The translations under genes and the position numbers were made by a program. The notes beneath the pieces are model-generated. The model was not told the DNA's origin. It worked only from the letters and a program-made list of their open reading frames with translations, and made no database searches. A stretch of DNA of 64,000 nt from Kordiimonas sp. (GTDB lineage: Bacteria > Pseudomonadota > Alphaproteobacteria > Sphingomonadales > Emcibacteraceae): contig PADB01000012.1 in assembly GCA_002700365.1 (NCBI GenBank), positions 62,001 through 126,000 of the forward strand, given 5' to 3'. Below are positions 16,415 through 25,539 of the stretch, in pieces (position 1 is the first letter of the stretch; the number at the start of each line of letters is the position of its first letter).

Positions 16415-16999
16415 TTAGCCTAAAAGCTCTGCGGCCTTGATAATTTCTTGTGCCAGGTCCGTCACTTTCATTTGTCGGTCCATGGCTAATTTACGTAATG
16501 CCTTGTGGGCATCAGGTTCTGACATGCCTTTACGCGACATTAAAATGCCTTTGGCGCGGTCTGTTAATTTGCGTTCTTCCAAGGCATTCTGAGCGGCATT
16601 TAGTTCTGCCTTCAGTTTGCTGTAGCTGGAGAAACGGGCAATGGCTACATCCATCACGTTCTGCACGCGTTCTTGTGTTAAGGTGTCAGATACGTAAGCA
16701 CTGACACCTGCATCAATCGCTTCGGCAATTTTTTGCGGCCGCGCATCATCGGTGAACATTACAATGGGGCAGGGATAGATGGTGTTGACGTCCTGAACCT
16801 GTTCCAGCGTGTCGCGGTCAGGTGAATCGGCGTCGATAATAACTACATCAGGATTATGGCTCACGACCCGTGCCATAAAGGCGGGTCCTTCTTCCATAAT
16901 ATGTCGGACTTCACATCCGATGTCCTGCAATGCAGCACACACTATCTCTGCCCTTTCTTTATTCTGATCTGTCACAAGGACTTTTAAATTCTTTTTCAT
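16415..16999 (-). CDS. nasT: Nitrate-responsive ANTAR antiterminator NasT
   Basis: A 194-residue RNA-binding response regulator. The N-terminal receiver-like domain (VLVTDQNKERAEIVCAAL ... VVIIDADSPDRD) is followed by a coiled linker (residues about 125-145) and the ANTAR domain (LTDRAKGILMSRKGMSEPDAHKALRKLA at about 143-170, key for RNA hairpin binding). In Paracoccus, Bradyrhizobium and Azotobacter, NasT stops transcription termination in the nitrate operon leader and is held inactive by NasS until nitrate is sensed. Here its target hairpins lie directly downstream. A sigma-54 promoter precedes it. No nasS is seen in the window. Confidence 0.95.
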   Translation of the reverse strand: MKKNLKVLVTDQNKERAEIVCAALQDIGCEVRHIMEEGPAFMARVVSHNPDVVIIDADSPDRDTLEQVQDVNTIYPCPIVMFTDDARPQKIAEAIDAGVSAYVSDTLTQERVQNVMDVAIARFSSYSKLKAELNAAQNALEERKLTDRAKGILMSRKGMSEPDAHKALRKLAMDRQMKVTDLAQEIIKAAELLG

Positions 17000-17046
17000 A
17001 CTCGTTTCTAATGATCACGATTACTGCCGTGTCTGAAATGTGTAGA

Positions 17047-17063
17047 TGCAAAGGGTGTGCCAA
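17047..17063 (-). promoter_or_regulatory. Sigma-54 (RpoN) promoter of nasT
   Basis: On the minus strand the sequence TTGGCACACCCTTTGCA fits the -24/-12 consensus TGGCAC-N5-TTGC exactly. The predicted start is near 17036, about 37 bases before the nasT ATG. RpoN dependence implies an activator, most likely NtrC. A dyad GCATTGCAATATGC at 17171-17184 is a weak candidate enhancer; I see no clear NtrC consensus. The remaining bases between this site and ilvD hold no gene. Confidence 0.8.
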
Positions 17064-17305
17064 AAATAAAAATGCAGATTAACAAGAGGTTAAAAAAGCA
17101 GGGCCGTCAAAAGTGATTAAAAAATAGCCGGCCAAAATAGGTATGTATATTTTTTAGGCAAATTGTGTGTGCATTGCAATATGCCGCATGCTTTGTCTAA
17201 ATAATGAACAGGGCAAGGGTACAGTGGCGGATACGTGAAGAGGTCATTTGGGGGGATGATTTTGGCCATAATGGTGCCGACGTCCTGTATTTTAACGTCT
17301 TTCTC

Positions 17306-17335
17306 TTGACAGAAGTGTGGGGCAGTGCCTATGTG
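17306..17335 (+). promoter_or_regulatory. Candidate sigma-70 promoter of ilvD
   Basis: TTGACA (17306-17311), an 18-base spacer, then TATGTG (17330-17335). The -10 match is modest. It would start transcription about 55 bases before the ilvD ATG; a small hairpin CCGTC-TAG-GACGG lies in the leader. Confidence 0.4.
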
Positions 17336-17395
17336 CCATGAGAAGAAAAGCCGTCTAGGACGGTCGCATTGATGTCTTACTCTGAGGAGCCTTTT

Positions 17396-19252
17396 ATGCC
17401 AGCTTATCGCTCAAAAACGTCTACACATGGTCGCAACATGGCGGGCGCGCGTGCCTTGTGGCGGGCGACAGGTGTTAAAGAGGGGGACTTTGGCAAACCG
17501 ATTATTGCGGTGGTAAATTCTTTCACGCAATTTGTGCCAGGTCATGTGCACTTAAAAGACCTTGGGCAGATGGTGGCGCGTGAAATAGAGGCCGCAGGCG
17601 GATTGGCAAAGGAATTCAATACTATTGCCGTGGATGATGGCATTGCCATGGGTCATGACGGTATGCTGTATTCCCTGCCAAGCCGTGAAGTCATCGCGGA
17701 TTCCGTTGAATATATGGTGCAGGCCCACTGTGCTGACGCCATGGTCTGCATATCCAATTGCGATAAAATTACCCCGGGAATGCTTATGGCGGCAATGCGC
17801 CTGAATATTCCGGCGGTATTTGTTTCGGGTGGCCCGATGGAAGCCGGAAAAGTTGATGGCATTGAGCACGGTCTGGATCTTGTGGATGCGATTGTTATGG
17901 GAACGGATCCGACCGTCACTGACGAGGAAGTTGAGCAGGTGGAACGGTCCGCCTGTCCCACATGCGGGTCATGTTCTGGCATGTTCACGGCCAATTCAAT
18001 GAATTGTTTGACAGAAGCCTTGGGACTGTCATTGCCGGGTAATGGGTCATTGCTGGCAACCCATGCAGATCGTAAAGAATTATTCCTAAAGGCGGCACGC
18101 CTGATTGTGGAGCTGACGGACCGCCATTATAAACAGGATGATGACGCAGTGTTGCCTAGAAATGTGGCGAACTTTGCTGCGTTTGAAAATGCCATGACGC
18201 TGGATATAGCGATGGGTGGCTCAACAAATACGGTTCTGCATCTATTGGCGGCGGCGCAAGAAGGCTATGTAAATTTCACGATGAAGGACATTGATCGTTT
18301 ATCGAGAAACGTACCGAATTTGTGTAAAGTGGCCCCCGCGACACAGAAATATCATATGGAAGACGTGCACCGCGCCGGCGGTGTTTATGGAATATTGGCG
18401 GAATTGGACAGAGCAGGTTTGATCCATACGGATACCTATACAGTTCATTCGCCAACGATGGGTGAGGCCCTGAAGAAATACGACATAATGGTGTGTGAAG
18501 ACGATGACGTTCGTACGATGTATCGTGCGGCGCCGGGGGGCGTGCCGACAACGGAAGCTTTCTCACAAAGTAGGCGTTATGCAACGTTGGATGATGATCG
18601 TGAAGGGGGCTGCATTCGTACGAAAGAAAATGCGTATAGCCAAGATGGCGGTTTAGCGGTTCTTTATGGTAACCTTGCGGAAAATGGCTGCATCGTGAAG
18701 ACTGCAGGTGTTGATGAAAGTATTTTAACGTTTTCTGGTCCTGCGCGTATATTTGAGGCACAGGATGATGCCGTGGCGGCCATCACAAAAGGTGAGATTA
18801 AAGCCGGAGACGTGGTGATTATCCGGTATGAGGGGCCGCGGGGTGGCCCCGGTATGCAGGAAATGCTCTATCCTACGTCTTATTTGAAAGCGATGGGGCT
18901 GGGTAAAGAATGTGCGTTGATTACGGATGGGCGTTTCTCTGGCGGAACGTCAGGCCTTTCTATTGGTCATGTCTCTCCGGAAGCTGCTTCGAAAGGGGCT
19001 ATCGGCCTTGTGAATGAAGGGGACATGATTGATATTGATATTCCTAACCGAAAAATTGATATACGCGTGAGTGAAGCAGAGCTGCAAATGCGGCGCGATG
19101 CAATGAATGAAAAAGGGGCGGGGGCGTGGCTTCCAGGCGTGAAACGCGAGCGTAAGGTTTCAAAAGCCCTGAAGGCTTATGGTCTTATGGCCACATCTGC
19201 GGATCGTGGTGCTGTGCGTGACATATCACATCTGCATAGTGACGATGAATAA
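17396..19252 (+). CDS. ilvD: Dihydroxy-acid dehydratase
   Basis: A 618-residue Fe-S dehydratase of branched-chain amino acid and pantothenate synthesis, converting 2,3-dihydroxy-3-methylbutanoate (or pentanoate) to the 2-oxo acid. I start at ATG 17396 ([20 protein letters not shown], matching E. coli IlvD), with GAGGAG 6 bases upstream. Cluster ligands are visible in [12 protein letters not shown] and [11 protein letters not shown], and the C-terminal active-site block [11 protein letters not shown] is intact. Length agrees with the E. coli enzyme (616). It is transcribed divergently from nasT and convergently with rpoE-chrR. Confidence 0.97.
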   Translation: MPAYRSKTSTHGRNMAGARALWRATGVKEGDFGKPIIAVVNSFTQFVPGHVHLKDLGQMVAREIEAAGGLAKEFNTIAVDDGIAMGHDGMLYSLPSREVIADSVEYMVQAHCADAMVCISNCDKITPGMLMAAMRLNIPAVFVSGGPMEAGKVDGIEHGLDLVDAIVMGTDPTVTDEEVEQVERSACPTCGSCSGMFTANSMNCLTEALGLSLPGNGSLLATHADRKELFLKAARLIVELTDRHYKQDDDAVLPRNVANFAAFENAMTLDIAMGGSTNTVLHLLAAAQEGYVNFTMKDIDRLSRNVPNLCKVAPATQKYHMEDVHRAGGVYGILAELDRAGLIHTDTYTVHSPTMGEALKKYDIMVCEDDDVRTMYRAAPGGVPTTEAFSQSRRYATLDDDREGGCIRTKENAYSQDGGLAVLYGNLAENGCIVKTAGVDESILTFSGPARIFEAQDDAVAAITKGEIKAGDVVIIRYEGPRGGPGMQEMLYPTSYLKAMGLGKECALITDGRFSGGTSGLSIGHVSPEAASKGAIGLVNEGDMIDIDIPNRKIDIRVSEAELQMRRDAMNEKGAGAWLPGVKRERKVSKALKAYGLMATSADRGAVRDISHLHSDDE

Positions 19253-19286
19253 AAAAAAGCCAGCAAGTAAGAGGAACTTGCTGGCT
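19250..19286 (-). terminator. Terminator of rpoE-chrR (minus strand)
   Basis: A perfect 11-bp stem AGCCAGCAAGT / ACTTGCTGGCT (19258-19268 with 19276-19286). On the minus strand it is followed by eight Ts, so it terminates the chrR transcript; on the plus strand it has no T tail but may still hinder ilvD read-through. A further inverted repeat GGTATCTG/CAGATACC spans the chrR stop codon (19323-19350). Confidence 0.85.
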
Positions 19287-19341
19287 AGTCTCACGCTTGT
19301 TAGGGGCTTGGGGAGGAAGACGGGTATCTGCGCCCTAATAT

Positions 19342-20070
19342 TCAGATACCGATAAAAGACTGAAGCATACGCGGCACAAGCCCTGTAAATTTAAGCGGTG
19401 CGTCTGTTGCAATCAGACAAATACAATCTTCATGTGTATCAGCGATGGGTTGGTGACGGATATCTTCGTTGATGTCCGCAATGTCACCTGCTTTAAAGCG
19501 GCCGATTTCATCGCTATAAGCTCCTTTGAGTACTAAGGTCAGCTCGGAACCGTGGTGGTCATGTTCCGGCAGGCATGTGCCGGGAGCAATTTTTAACAGT
19601 CGCGTTGTCCCTTTGTGGTGGTCATCAACAGGCAGTGGGTAATGTTTAATGCCGGGTGCTAATGTGCGCCATTGTAGGTTGTTAAAATCAGTCGGCAGCA
19701 TATCGCGCAGTGGTAATGGCAATTCGGGAATTTGTTCCGCCGAAGGTTCTCCGCTTTTGGGAGAATTTAAAGAAAGATATTTTCCAGAAGATGCACCGGC
19801 CTGGGAAGTGTTTGCCTGCGTAGAGGATGTCATTTCCAAAGCATCTAGCTTGGACATGACATTTTCCAGTGCACCTTCTGAAACCGTAATGCCTTCATCT
19901 TGTGCAAAGACGGCCCCGCCTATGTTTTCCAGTCTTTGTATTTCAGCGCGGCATTGAGGGCAAAAGGCAAGGTGTGTTGCCAACAATAAAGAATAACCAC
20001 CAGTAATGTTACCGTTCGCATAGGCGATCAAGGTTTCTTCTGTAGGATGATGATGTATATCTTTGGTCAT
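19342..20070 (-). CDS. chrR: ChrR-type zinc anti-sigma factor with cupin domain
   Basis: A 242-residue anti-sigma factor. The N-terminal zinc anti-sigma domain shows the ligand pattern of His near residue 6 and H-x3-C-x2-C in ATHLAFCPQC. A flexible linker (about residues 75-110) leads to a C-terminal cupin domain with CLPEHDHHGSELTLVLKG and GDIADINEDIRHQPI, as in Rhodobacter sphaeroides ChrR. ChrR binds RpoE and releases it in response to singlet oxygen; the cupin domain is needed for that signal. It is encoded 3 bases after rpoE, so the pair is co-transcribed. Confidence 0.93.
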   Translation of the reverse strand: MTKDIHHHPTEETLIAYANGNITGGYSLLLATHLAFCPQCRAEIQRLENIGGAVFAQDEGITVSEGALENVMSKLDALEMTSSTQANTSQAGASSGKYLSLNSPKSGEPSAEQIPELPLPLRDMLPTDFNNLQWRTLAPGIKHYPLPVDDHHKGTTRLLKIAPGTCLPEHDHHGSELTLVLKGAYSDEIGRFKAGDIADINEDIRHQPIADTHEDCICLIATDAPLKFTGLVPRMLQSFIGI

Positions 20071-20073
20071 AAT

Positions 20074-20760
20074 CTATTCCAATACAGAACGCATTTTTTG
20101 TAGAGCCAAGCGCATGCGTGATTTCACTGTGCCTAAGGGAATATCAAGTTTTTCAGCAATTTCCCTGTGTGCAAGGCCTTCGTAAAAAGACAGCATCACA
20201 ACCTTTCTTTGGTCGACAGATAAGCTTTCCATGGCCTTGCGGACTTCTTCATCTTTCTGATGCCCTGCGACGATAGCTTCGGTATCAGGGCTTTCCTGCG
20301 TGACAAGGGTTGGATCATTAACATCTATCTCATACCTTTTGAGCTTCCGTATGCGGTCGATGCGCAAATTTCTGCAGACTGTCATAATCCAGGTTGAGGC
20401 CGCTGCCTTCTCGGGGTTGTAACGATCTGCTTTTCTCCATACTTGAAGCATTGTTTCCTGTACCAGCTCTTCACAAGTTGTTTCATCAGCCCCGCTTTTG
20501 TACATAAAAGCCTTAATTTTGGGGGCAAAGCGCACAAACAATTCGGCAAAAGCGTCTTTTCGTCGTTCCTGCGCAATAATCACAATCAGGTCTTCCGAAG
20601 TGATGCCATCATCTATGGCCACATTTACGTCTTTCTTTTTTTCTGTAGCCAAGGCAAGCGTGTCCACCTCTGAGCCCTTTTCATTACGTTTATCTGTAGG
20701 TTTATACGGCATGCTTTCAATCTTGGATCTGTGAGAAGAATATTTTCTGTATTTCGGCAT
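20074..20760 (-). CDS. rpoE: ECF sigma factor RpoE (ECF11, singlet-oxygen type)
   Basis: An ECF sigma factor with region 2 (DAFAELFVRFAPKIKAFM ... ELVQETMLQVWRKADRYNP ... TWIMTVCRNLRIDRIR) and region 4 (LSVDQRKVVMLSFYEGL ... IPLGTVKSRMRLAL). Immediate linkage to chrR and to the lipid-modifying cluster identifies it as ECF11. The first 60 residues are polar and longer than usual. Starts at ATG 20760 or ATG 20712 are both possible; neither has a strong ribosome site. It is divergent from the amine-oxidase-like gene, which carries a matching promoter. No TGATCC promoter faces rpoE itself, so autoregulation is not evident here. Confidence 0.92.
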   Translation of the reverse strand: MPKYRKYSSHRSKIESMPYKPTDKRNEKGSEVDTLALATEKKKDVNVAIDDGITSEDLIVIIAQERRKDAFAELFVRFAPKIKAFMYKSGADETTCEELVQETMLQVWRKADRYNPEKAAASTWIMTVCRNLRIDRIRKLKRYEIDVNDPTLVTQESPDTEAIVAGHQKDEEVRKAMESLSVDQRKVVMLSFYEGLAHREIAEKLDIPLGTVKSRMRLALQKMRSVLE

Positions 20761-20818
20761 TAATGCCAAAGTATGCCATGCTTTTTTACTGCAACATAAT
20801 GTTTGGCGATAATCGTGG

Positions 20819-20848
20819 TGATCCGGTTTTGGGCAGGTGACGTATTCT
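20819..20848 (+). promoter_or_regulatory. RpoE (ECF11) promoter of the lipid-modification operon
   Basis: The -35 element TGATCC (20819-20824) matches the R. sphaeroides RpoE consensus. It is followed after exactly 18 bases by TATTCT (20843-20848). The start would be near 20855, leaving a 20-base leader that contains AGGA before ATG 20875. The same TGATCC-N18-TATnnT pattern precedes the minus-strand operon at 28141-28170. Confidence 0.75.
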
Positions 20849-20874
20849 GTAGGTATAAAAATTAGGAAAACTTA

Positions 20875-22263
20875 ATGCTTCAATATCAAAATGTTATCCC
20901 CATGCAGAATATTGCTGTTATTGGCACCGGTATTAGCGGTATGTCAGCAGCATGGTTATTATCGCATAGTTGTAATGTAACGGTGTACGAGAAAGATGAT
21001 CGTATCGGGGGACATTCTAATACTGTGAGTATTGGTGAAGATCATATCGATACAGGTTTCATCGTATACAATGAGCCGAATTATCCAAATCTAACGGCCC
21101 TATTTTCTCACCTGGGCGTGGAGACAGCAGAGACAGATATGTCATTTGCAGTTTCACTGGGGGGGAAATTGGAATATGCGGGGCATGGACTGGACGGGTT
21201 ATTTGCACAACGCCGTAATGTGTTCAATGCACGCTTTTTGACGATGGTCTATGATCTATTGAGATTTTACAGGCAAGCTTCCGATTTGGACTTGGCGGGT
21301 TTGCAAAAGCAGACACTGGGGGACTATCTTCGTCAGAACGGCTACAGCGACGCATTTATATATGATCACTTGCTGCCTATGGGGGCGGCGATCTGGTCTA
21401 CGCCCGTGGGAAAAATGCTGGATTACCCCTTGGCATCATTTTTACGCTTCTGTCAGAATCATGGTCTGATACGTTTGAAAGGCCGCCCGCAATGGCGGAC
21501 AGTCTGTCGTGGTTCACAGGCATATGTCGACAAACTAACAGCAACGTACAAAAAAAATATCCGTCTCAATTGTGCTGTCGATAAGATCAAACGTTATGAA
21601 AGTCATGTGGAGATCATTGACAGACAGGGACAATCAAATCGTTATGACCAGATTATTATTGCCACCCATGCAGATCAAGCCCTGAAGCTTTTGGCGTCTC
21701 CTAGCCGGGCTGAAGAGGAAATTCTTGGTGCTTTTTCTTACAGCCGAAACCTCGCGATATTGCATAGTGACCCCGCACTTATGCCAAAGAATAAAAGGGC
21801 CTGGGCGAGCTGGAATTATCTATCGCAAGAAAGTGGGGAAACACAGGCTGATGATAGCAAGGTTAGCGTGACCTATTGGATGAACCGACTACAACACATC
21901 CCATCTGCGCGGCCATACTTCGTAACGCTAAACCCCATAGAAATGCCAGCGGAGGGCAGTATTTATCGTAGTTTCCTGTATGACCATCCGGTCTTTGACA
22001 CGGGTGCATTGGCGGCACAGAAAAATATATGGGGGATGCAGGGCAAGCAACGGACATGGTATTGTGGAAGTTATCTGGGTTATGGTTTCCATGAAGATGG
22101 TTTACAATCTGGTCTGGCTGTTGCGGAAAAAGTTGGTGCGGTCAAACGTCCCTGGGCTGTAGAGCAACAGAATGGTCGTATTGATTTGCCAGAGGACTGG
22201 GGGGCGTTAGCGAAAATTGAGCCCGGTCAGGCAGTCGTGAAAGAGAGATTAAAGCATGGGTAA
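20875..22263 (+). CDS. FAD-dependent amine-oxidase-like protein of the RpoE/ChrR locus (Ufa pathway candidate)
   Basis: A 462-residue flavoprotein. The Rossmann dinucleotide motif IAVIGTGISGMSAAWLL lies at residues 13-29, then YEKDDRIGGHSNTV; the C-terminal FAD segment has GLQSGLAVAEKVG. It belongs to the NAD/FAD-dependent oxidoreductase family next to DUF1365 and Cfa-like genes in many proteobacteria. In R. sphaeroides, proteins of the same locus (UfaM, UfaD, UfaO) convert membrane vaccenoyl chains to methylated furan fatty acids; the flavoprotein is a candidate for the desaturase or oxidation step. I do not claim which. AGGA precedes the ATG. Its stop overlaps the next gene by 8 bases. Confidence 0.85.
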   Translation: MLQYQNVIPMQNIAVIGTGISGMSAAWLLSHSCNVTVYEKDDRIGGHSNTVSIGEDHIDTGFIVYNEPNYPNLTALFSHLGVETAETDMSFAVSLGGKLEYAGHGLDGLFAQRRNVFNARFLTMVYDLLRFYRQASDLDLAGLQKQTLGDYLRQNGYSDAFIYDHLLPMGAAIWSTPVGKMLDYPLASFLRFCQNHGLIRLKGRPQWRTVCRGSQAYVDKLTATYKKNIRLNCAVDKIKRYESHVEIIDRQGQSNRYDQIIIATHADQALKLLASPSRAEEEILGAFSYSRNLAILHSDPALMPKNKRAWASWNYLSQESGETQADDSKVSVTYWMNRLQHIPSARPYFVTLNPIEMPAEGSIYRSFLYDHPVFDTGALAAQKNIWGMQGKQRTWYCGSYLGYGFHEDGLQSGLAVAEKVGAVKRPWAVEQQNGRIDLPEDWGALAKIEPGQAVVKERLKHG

Positions 22264-23062
22264 TGGGGACCCGGTTTCATGTCTTTATCAAGGAGTGGTT
22301 TTGCACCGCAGGTTGCGGCCAGTGAAGCATTTGTTTCGCTATAACGTATTCTCTCTTTTCCTTGATATAGATGAACTAGGGAGCCTCCACAAACGTCTTC
22401 GGCTTTTCTCCCATAACCGGTTTAATTTATTTAGCTTCTGGAATAAGGATCATGGCCCCGCTACGGGACAGGAATTGCGGCCATATGTGGATCACATATT
22501 ACAATCCGGGGGGATGGACCTTAAGGATACAAAAGTGTTTCTGCTCTGTTATCCCCGTATAATGGGATACGTATTTAATCCATTAGCTATTTATTATGTA
22601 TACGATTGTGACGCAAAGTTACGTGCGGTGATTTATGAAGTCACCAATACCTTTGGCGAACGTCACAGTTATTTATTTTCCATTTCATGGGACGATGAAC
22701 AGAAAAAAGTAATACGTCATCGTTGTGATAAGGCTTTTTATGTGTCGCCTTTTATCAGCCAGCAGTCTTCTTATGATTTTCGGTTGATGGTTCCGGGCAC
22801 AAGGCTATCGGTTGTTATTTGCCAGTCTGAATATAGTCAACCAGTGCTCAATGCATCGTTTACTGCGACGCAAGATGAGTTGAGTGATCGTAAATTGGCC
22901 GTGATGTTTTTCAAATATCCGCTTATGACGGCAAAAATTATCCTGGCAATTCATTGGCAGGCTTTTCGTTTATGGCGGAAAGGGGTGACGTTTTTGCGTC
23001 ATACGGTTGCCCCAAAGCAGGCTTTAACCATTACAACATCCCACAAAGACAATGCGGAGTGA
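22256..23062 (+). CDS. DUF1365 family protein
   Basis: A 268-residue protein with the DUF1365 hallmarks: CLYQGVVLHRRLRPVKHLFRYNVFSL-type N-terminus (split here as GVVLHRRLRP and HLFRYNVFSL), LLCYPRIMGYVFNPLAIYY and EVTNTFGERHSYLF. No signal peptide is seen, and the protein is probably membrane-associated through its hydrophobic C-terminal half. Function within the RpoE/ChrR lipid locus is thought to be in furan fatty acid formation; the exact reaction is not readable from sequence. It is translationally coupled with both neighbours (8- and 11-base overlaps). Confidence 0.85.
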   Translation: MGNGDPVSCLYQGVVLHRRLRPVKHLFRYNVFSLFLDIDELGSLHKRLRLFSHNRFNLFSFWNKDHGPATGQELRPYVDHILQSGGMDLKDTKVFLLCYPRIMGYVFNPLAIYYVYDCDAKLRAVIYEVTNTFGERHSYLFSISWDDEQKKVIRHRCDKAFYVSPFISQQSSYDFRLMVPGTRLSVVICQSEYSQPVLNASFTATQDELSDRKLAVMFFKYPLMTAKIILAIHWQAFRLWRKGVTFLRHTVAPKQALTITTSHKDNAE

Positions 23063-24314
23063 TAGAGTGACAGAATTCGATCCCATAAAATCACAGACGA
23101 TGCCGGTTCTTTTAAAGGCTCCCAAATATAGAAAGCGTCGCATGCGCCACAGTTTTTGGTTAAAGCCTGTGGTTCAATCCTTGCAAAGGTGTGTGTTTGG
23201 ACGCTTGAAAGTTGTGCTTCCCGATCAAGAAATCATGTATTTCGGGCCGCCAAGCAATCATCAGGCAGCGCAGATTTTCGTGCGGGATTACGCAATGTTC
23301 CGCCGTATGGCATTGGGCGGCATTATTGGATTGGCTGAAAGCTATATGGCCGGAGAGTGGGAGAGCCCGGATCTCTCTGCGTTGTTTGTCTTTGCTATTC
23401 AGAATAAAGCGGTTCTCAGAGGGCATATGCGGGGTGGACAGGTTATGCGGCTTATTAACAGGGCGTATCATTTGGTCCACGCGAATACCCGCAGGGGCTC
23501 ACGCCGTAACATTGCCTATCATTATGATTTGGGGAACGCCTTTTACAAGCATTGGCTGGATTCAAGTATGACTTATTCATCCGCGCTGTACGCACAACAA
23601 GATGAGGCGTTAGAGACGGCGCAGGACCGTAAATATGCGCGTATCTGTACATTGGCAGAACTGAAGGCCGGTCAATCGGTACTGGAAATCGGCTGTGGGT
23701 GGGGGAGCTTCGCCCGTACGGCAGTACAGAAGCATGGTGTTGACGTAACGGGGTTAACTTTATCGCGTGAGCAAAAGTCTTATGCGATTTCCCAGAATAA
23801 AGATATCGGGGACAAAGCGGAGTTCTCGTTAACAGACTACCGAGATGCAACAGGACAGTATGATCGTATTGTTTCTATTGAAATGTTCGAAGCGGTGGGT
23901 GAGGAAAACTGGGGACAGTATTTCCATAAATTAAAACAGTGCCTTAAGCCGGGTGGCGTTGCAGTGTTACAGGTTATATCCATTGATGATGAGGCTTTTA
24001 AAACATATCGGCGGTCTGCGGATTTCATCCAACGATATATTTTCCCCGGAGGACTACTGCCCTCAAAGGCGGCCTTGAGCGATGCTATTAACGAGGCAGG
24101 GTTGATATTGGAATATGTAGAAAATTTTGGACAATCCTATGCCAAAACACTGGCCGTTTGGAGGGAGAGTTTCGTGAAGGCCTGGCCGGACATCAAGGCG
24201 CAAGGTTTTGACGAACGTTTCAGACGGATGTGGCAGTTTTATTTGTCATATTGTGAAGCCGGTTTTTTGACAGGCCAGACAGATGTGGGTTTTTATAAAA
24301 TCCGCCGTCGCTAA
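23052..24314 (+). CDS. Cyclopropane-fatty-acid-synthase-like SAM methyltransferase
   Basis: A 420-residue SAM-dependent methyltransferase acting on unsaturated chains of membrane phospholipids. The SAM motif I is VLEIGCGWGSFA at about residue 214, followed by VTGLTLSREQ; further Cfa blocks are NIAYHYDLGNAFYKHWLD, MTYSSALY, IVSIEMFEAVGEENW and YIFPGGLLPS. Cfa relatives of the UfaM type methylate vaccenate at the double bond without closing a cyclopropane, the first step to furan fatty acids. Starts at ATG 23052 (overlapping the previous gene by 11 bases) or GTG 23067 are possible. The end overlaps the MFS frame by 32 bases. Confidence 0.92.
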   Translation: MRSDRVTEFDPIKSQTMPVLLKAPKYRKRRMRHSFWLKPVVQSLQRCVFGRLKVVLPDQEIMYFGPPSNHQAAQIFVRDYAMFRRMALGGIIGLAESYMAGEWESPDLSALFVFAIQNKAVLRGHMRGGQVMRLINRAYHLVHANTRRGSRRNIAYHYDLGNAFYKHWLDSSMTYSSALYAQQDEALETAQDRKYARICTLAELKAGQSVLEIGCGWGSFARTAVQKHGVDVTGLTLSREQKSYAISQNKDIGDKAEFSLTDYRDATGQYDRIVSIEMFEAVGEENWGQYFHKLKQCLKPGGVAVLQVISIDDEAFKTYRRSADFIQRYIFPGGLLPSKAALSDAINEAGLILEYVENFGQSYAKTLAVWRESFVKAWPDIKAQGFDERFRRMWQFYLSYCEAGFLTGQTDVGFYKIRRR

Positions 24315-25539
24315 TATAGCGCGGCAGAACCGGATCCCGCTATATAGCCTACCTGCAATAGCATTTGCTATTCCGATGGTTCCGGCCTTTGTGCTCTTGC
24401 CAGCATTTTATGCTGAGGATATTGGCCTGGGCCTCACACTGACGGGCGGTGCTTTTTTCATTATTCGTATTGTAGATATGACGAGTGACCCTTTAGTAGG
24501 GTGGTTAACGTCTACGGATCACCCGGTGTGGGGTAAGAAAAAAATCTGGATAGCCATTGGCAGTGTCATCGCAGGGGTATCTCTATGGGCATTATTCACG
24601 CCACCACCCGATGCTAACTCACGTTATTTGATATCGTGGGGATGTGCCATGTTTATTGGCTGGACGATGGTGCAGATACCTTATCTTGCATGGGGGCTGG
24701 AAATTGCGCCCGAATATCACCAAAAGACGAAATTGGCGGCCTATCGAGAAGGGGCAACCTTACTGGGGATATTAGGGGCACTGACATTACCGGTTTTGCT
24801 GCTGACCGGAGATGATCGCCATAACCTGGTTCTTATTGCCGCTGTAGCCCTGAGTATAGGGTTTGTGGGGACGTTATGTGCTTTGGCATTTGTGCCGGAG
24901 GGCACAACGGGGCGGTTCCAAAATTACTCTCTTATATCGTTAAAAAAAGTTGCAGCGAACCGCCTCCTTCTCAGAACAATAACGGCATGGTTGTTAAATG
25001 GTATCGGGAATGGTGTTCCTGCTGTCTGCTTTGCCCTTTATGCCACTTACGTACTTCAGATAAGCGATGCTGAACGTAATATTTTGTTACTGGTTTATTT
25101 TCTTACGGCTGTCCTGTCAGTACCAGTTTGGTTGTATTTTAGCCGCCGGTTGGGGAAAGTGCGGGCGTGGTGCTGCGGCATTATTTTAGCCTGCGTGACT
25201 TTTCCTGCAGCCCTATTCCTCGGGGCAGGGGATTTTTGGTTTTTCTTTGTTGTCTGTGTGCTGACAGGGTTTGCCTTAGGCGCGGACAGTATCCTGCCCC
25301 CTGCTATTCAGGCTGATGTGCTGGACTGGGACCGTTTGCGATACCGGCGGCAGATCGAAACGATCGCTTTTTCGTTGTGGACCGTGTCGGCAAAATTTTC
25401 TTTGGCACTGGCCGCAATTGTAGCCTTCCCCCTGTTAGATTTTTTAGGACTGCAAGAGGGGGCACAGGCCGGCCTTTGGGGGCTGAAGGTGATCTATGCG
25501 CTTCTTCCTATCGTATTAAGGTATTGGTTGTCATGGTGA
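24283..25539 (+). CDS. MFS transporter (GPH-like), C-terminus lost by a probable frameshift
   Basis: A 418-residue multi-helix permease of the MFS_2/GPH type (IRIVDMTSDPLVGWLTSTDH; PYLAWGLEIAPEYHQKTKLAAYREG; GADSILPPAIQADVLDWD). The reading frame ends early at 25539 with RYWLSW. In the next frame the expected family tail continues (KVLVVMVMWSFPLTIKSQ ...) to 25616, so one base, probably an A near 25518, is missing. The full protein would be about 444 residues and complete the last membrane helix. The substrate is unknown; conserved position in RpoE/ChrR loci suggests a role with modified lipids. Confidence 0.85.
   Translation: MWVFIKSAVANIARQNRIPLYSLPAIAFAIPMVPAFVLLPAFYAEDIGLGLTLTGGAFFIIRIVDMTSDPLVGWLTSTDHPVWGKKKIWIAIGSVIAGVSLWALFTPPPDANSRYLISWGCAMFIGWTMVQIPYLAWGLEIAPEYHQKTKLAAYREGATLLGILGALTLPVLLLTGDDRHNLVLIAAVALSIGFVGTLCALAFVPEGTTGRFQNYSLISLKKVAANRLLLRTITAWLLNGIGNGVPAVCFALYATYVLQISDAERNILLLVYFLTAVLSVPVWLYFSRRLGKVRAWCCGIILACVTFPAALFLGAGDFWFFFVVCVLTGFALGADSILPPAIQADVLDWDRLRYRRQIETIAFSLWTVSAKFSLALAAIVAFPLLDFLGLQEGAQAGLWGLKVIYALLPIVLRYWLSW

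Noticed and set aside
18276-18761. 161-codon minus-strand frame inside ilvD
   Set aside because: Composition is biased as expected for the antisense of a conserved gene; ilvD is certain.
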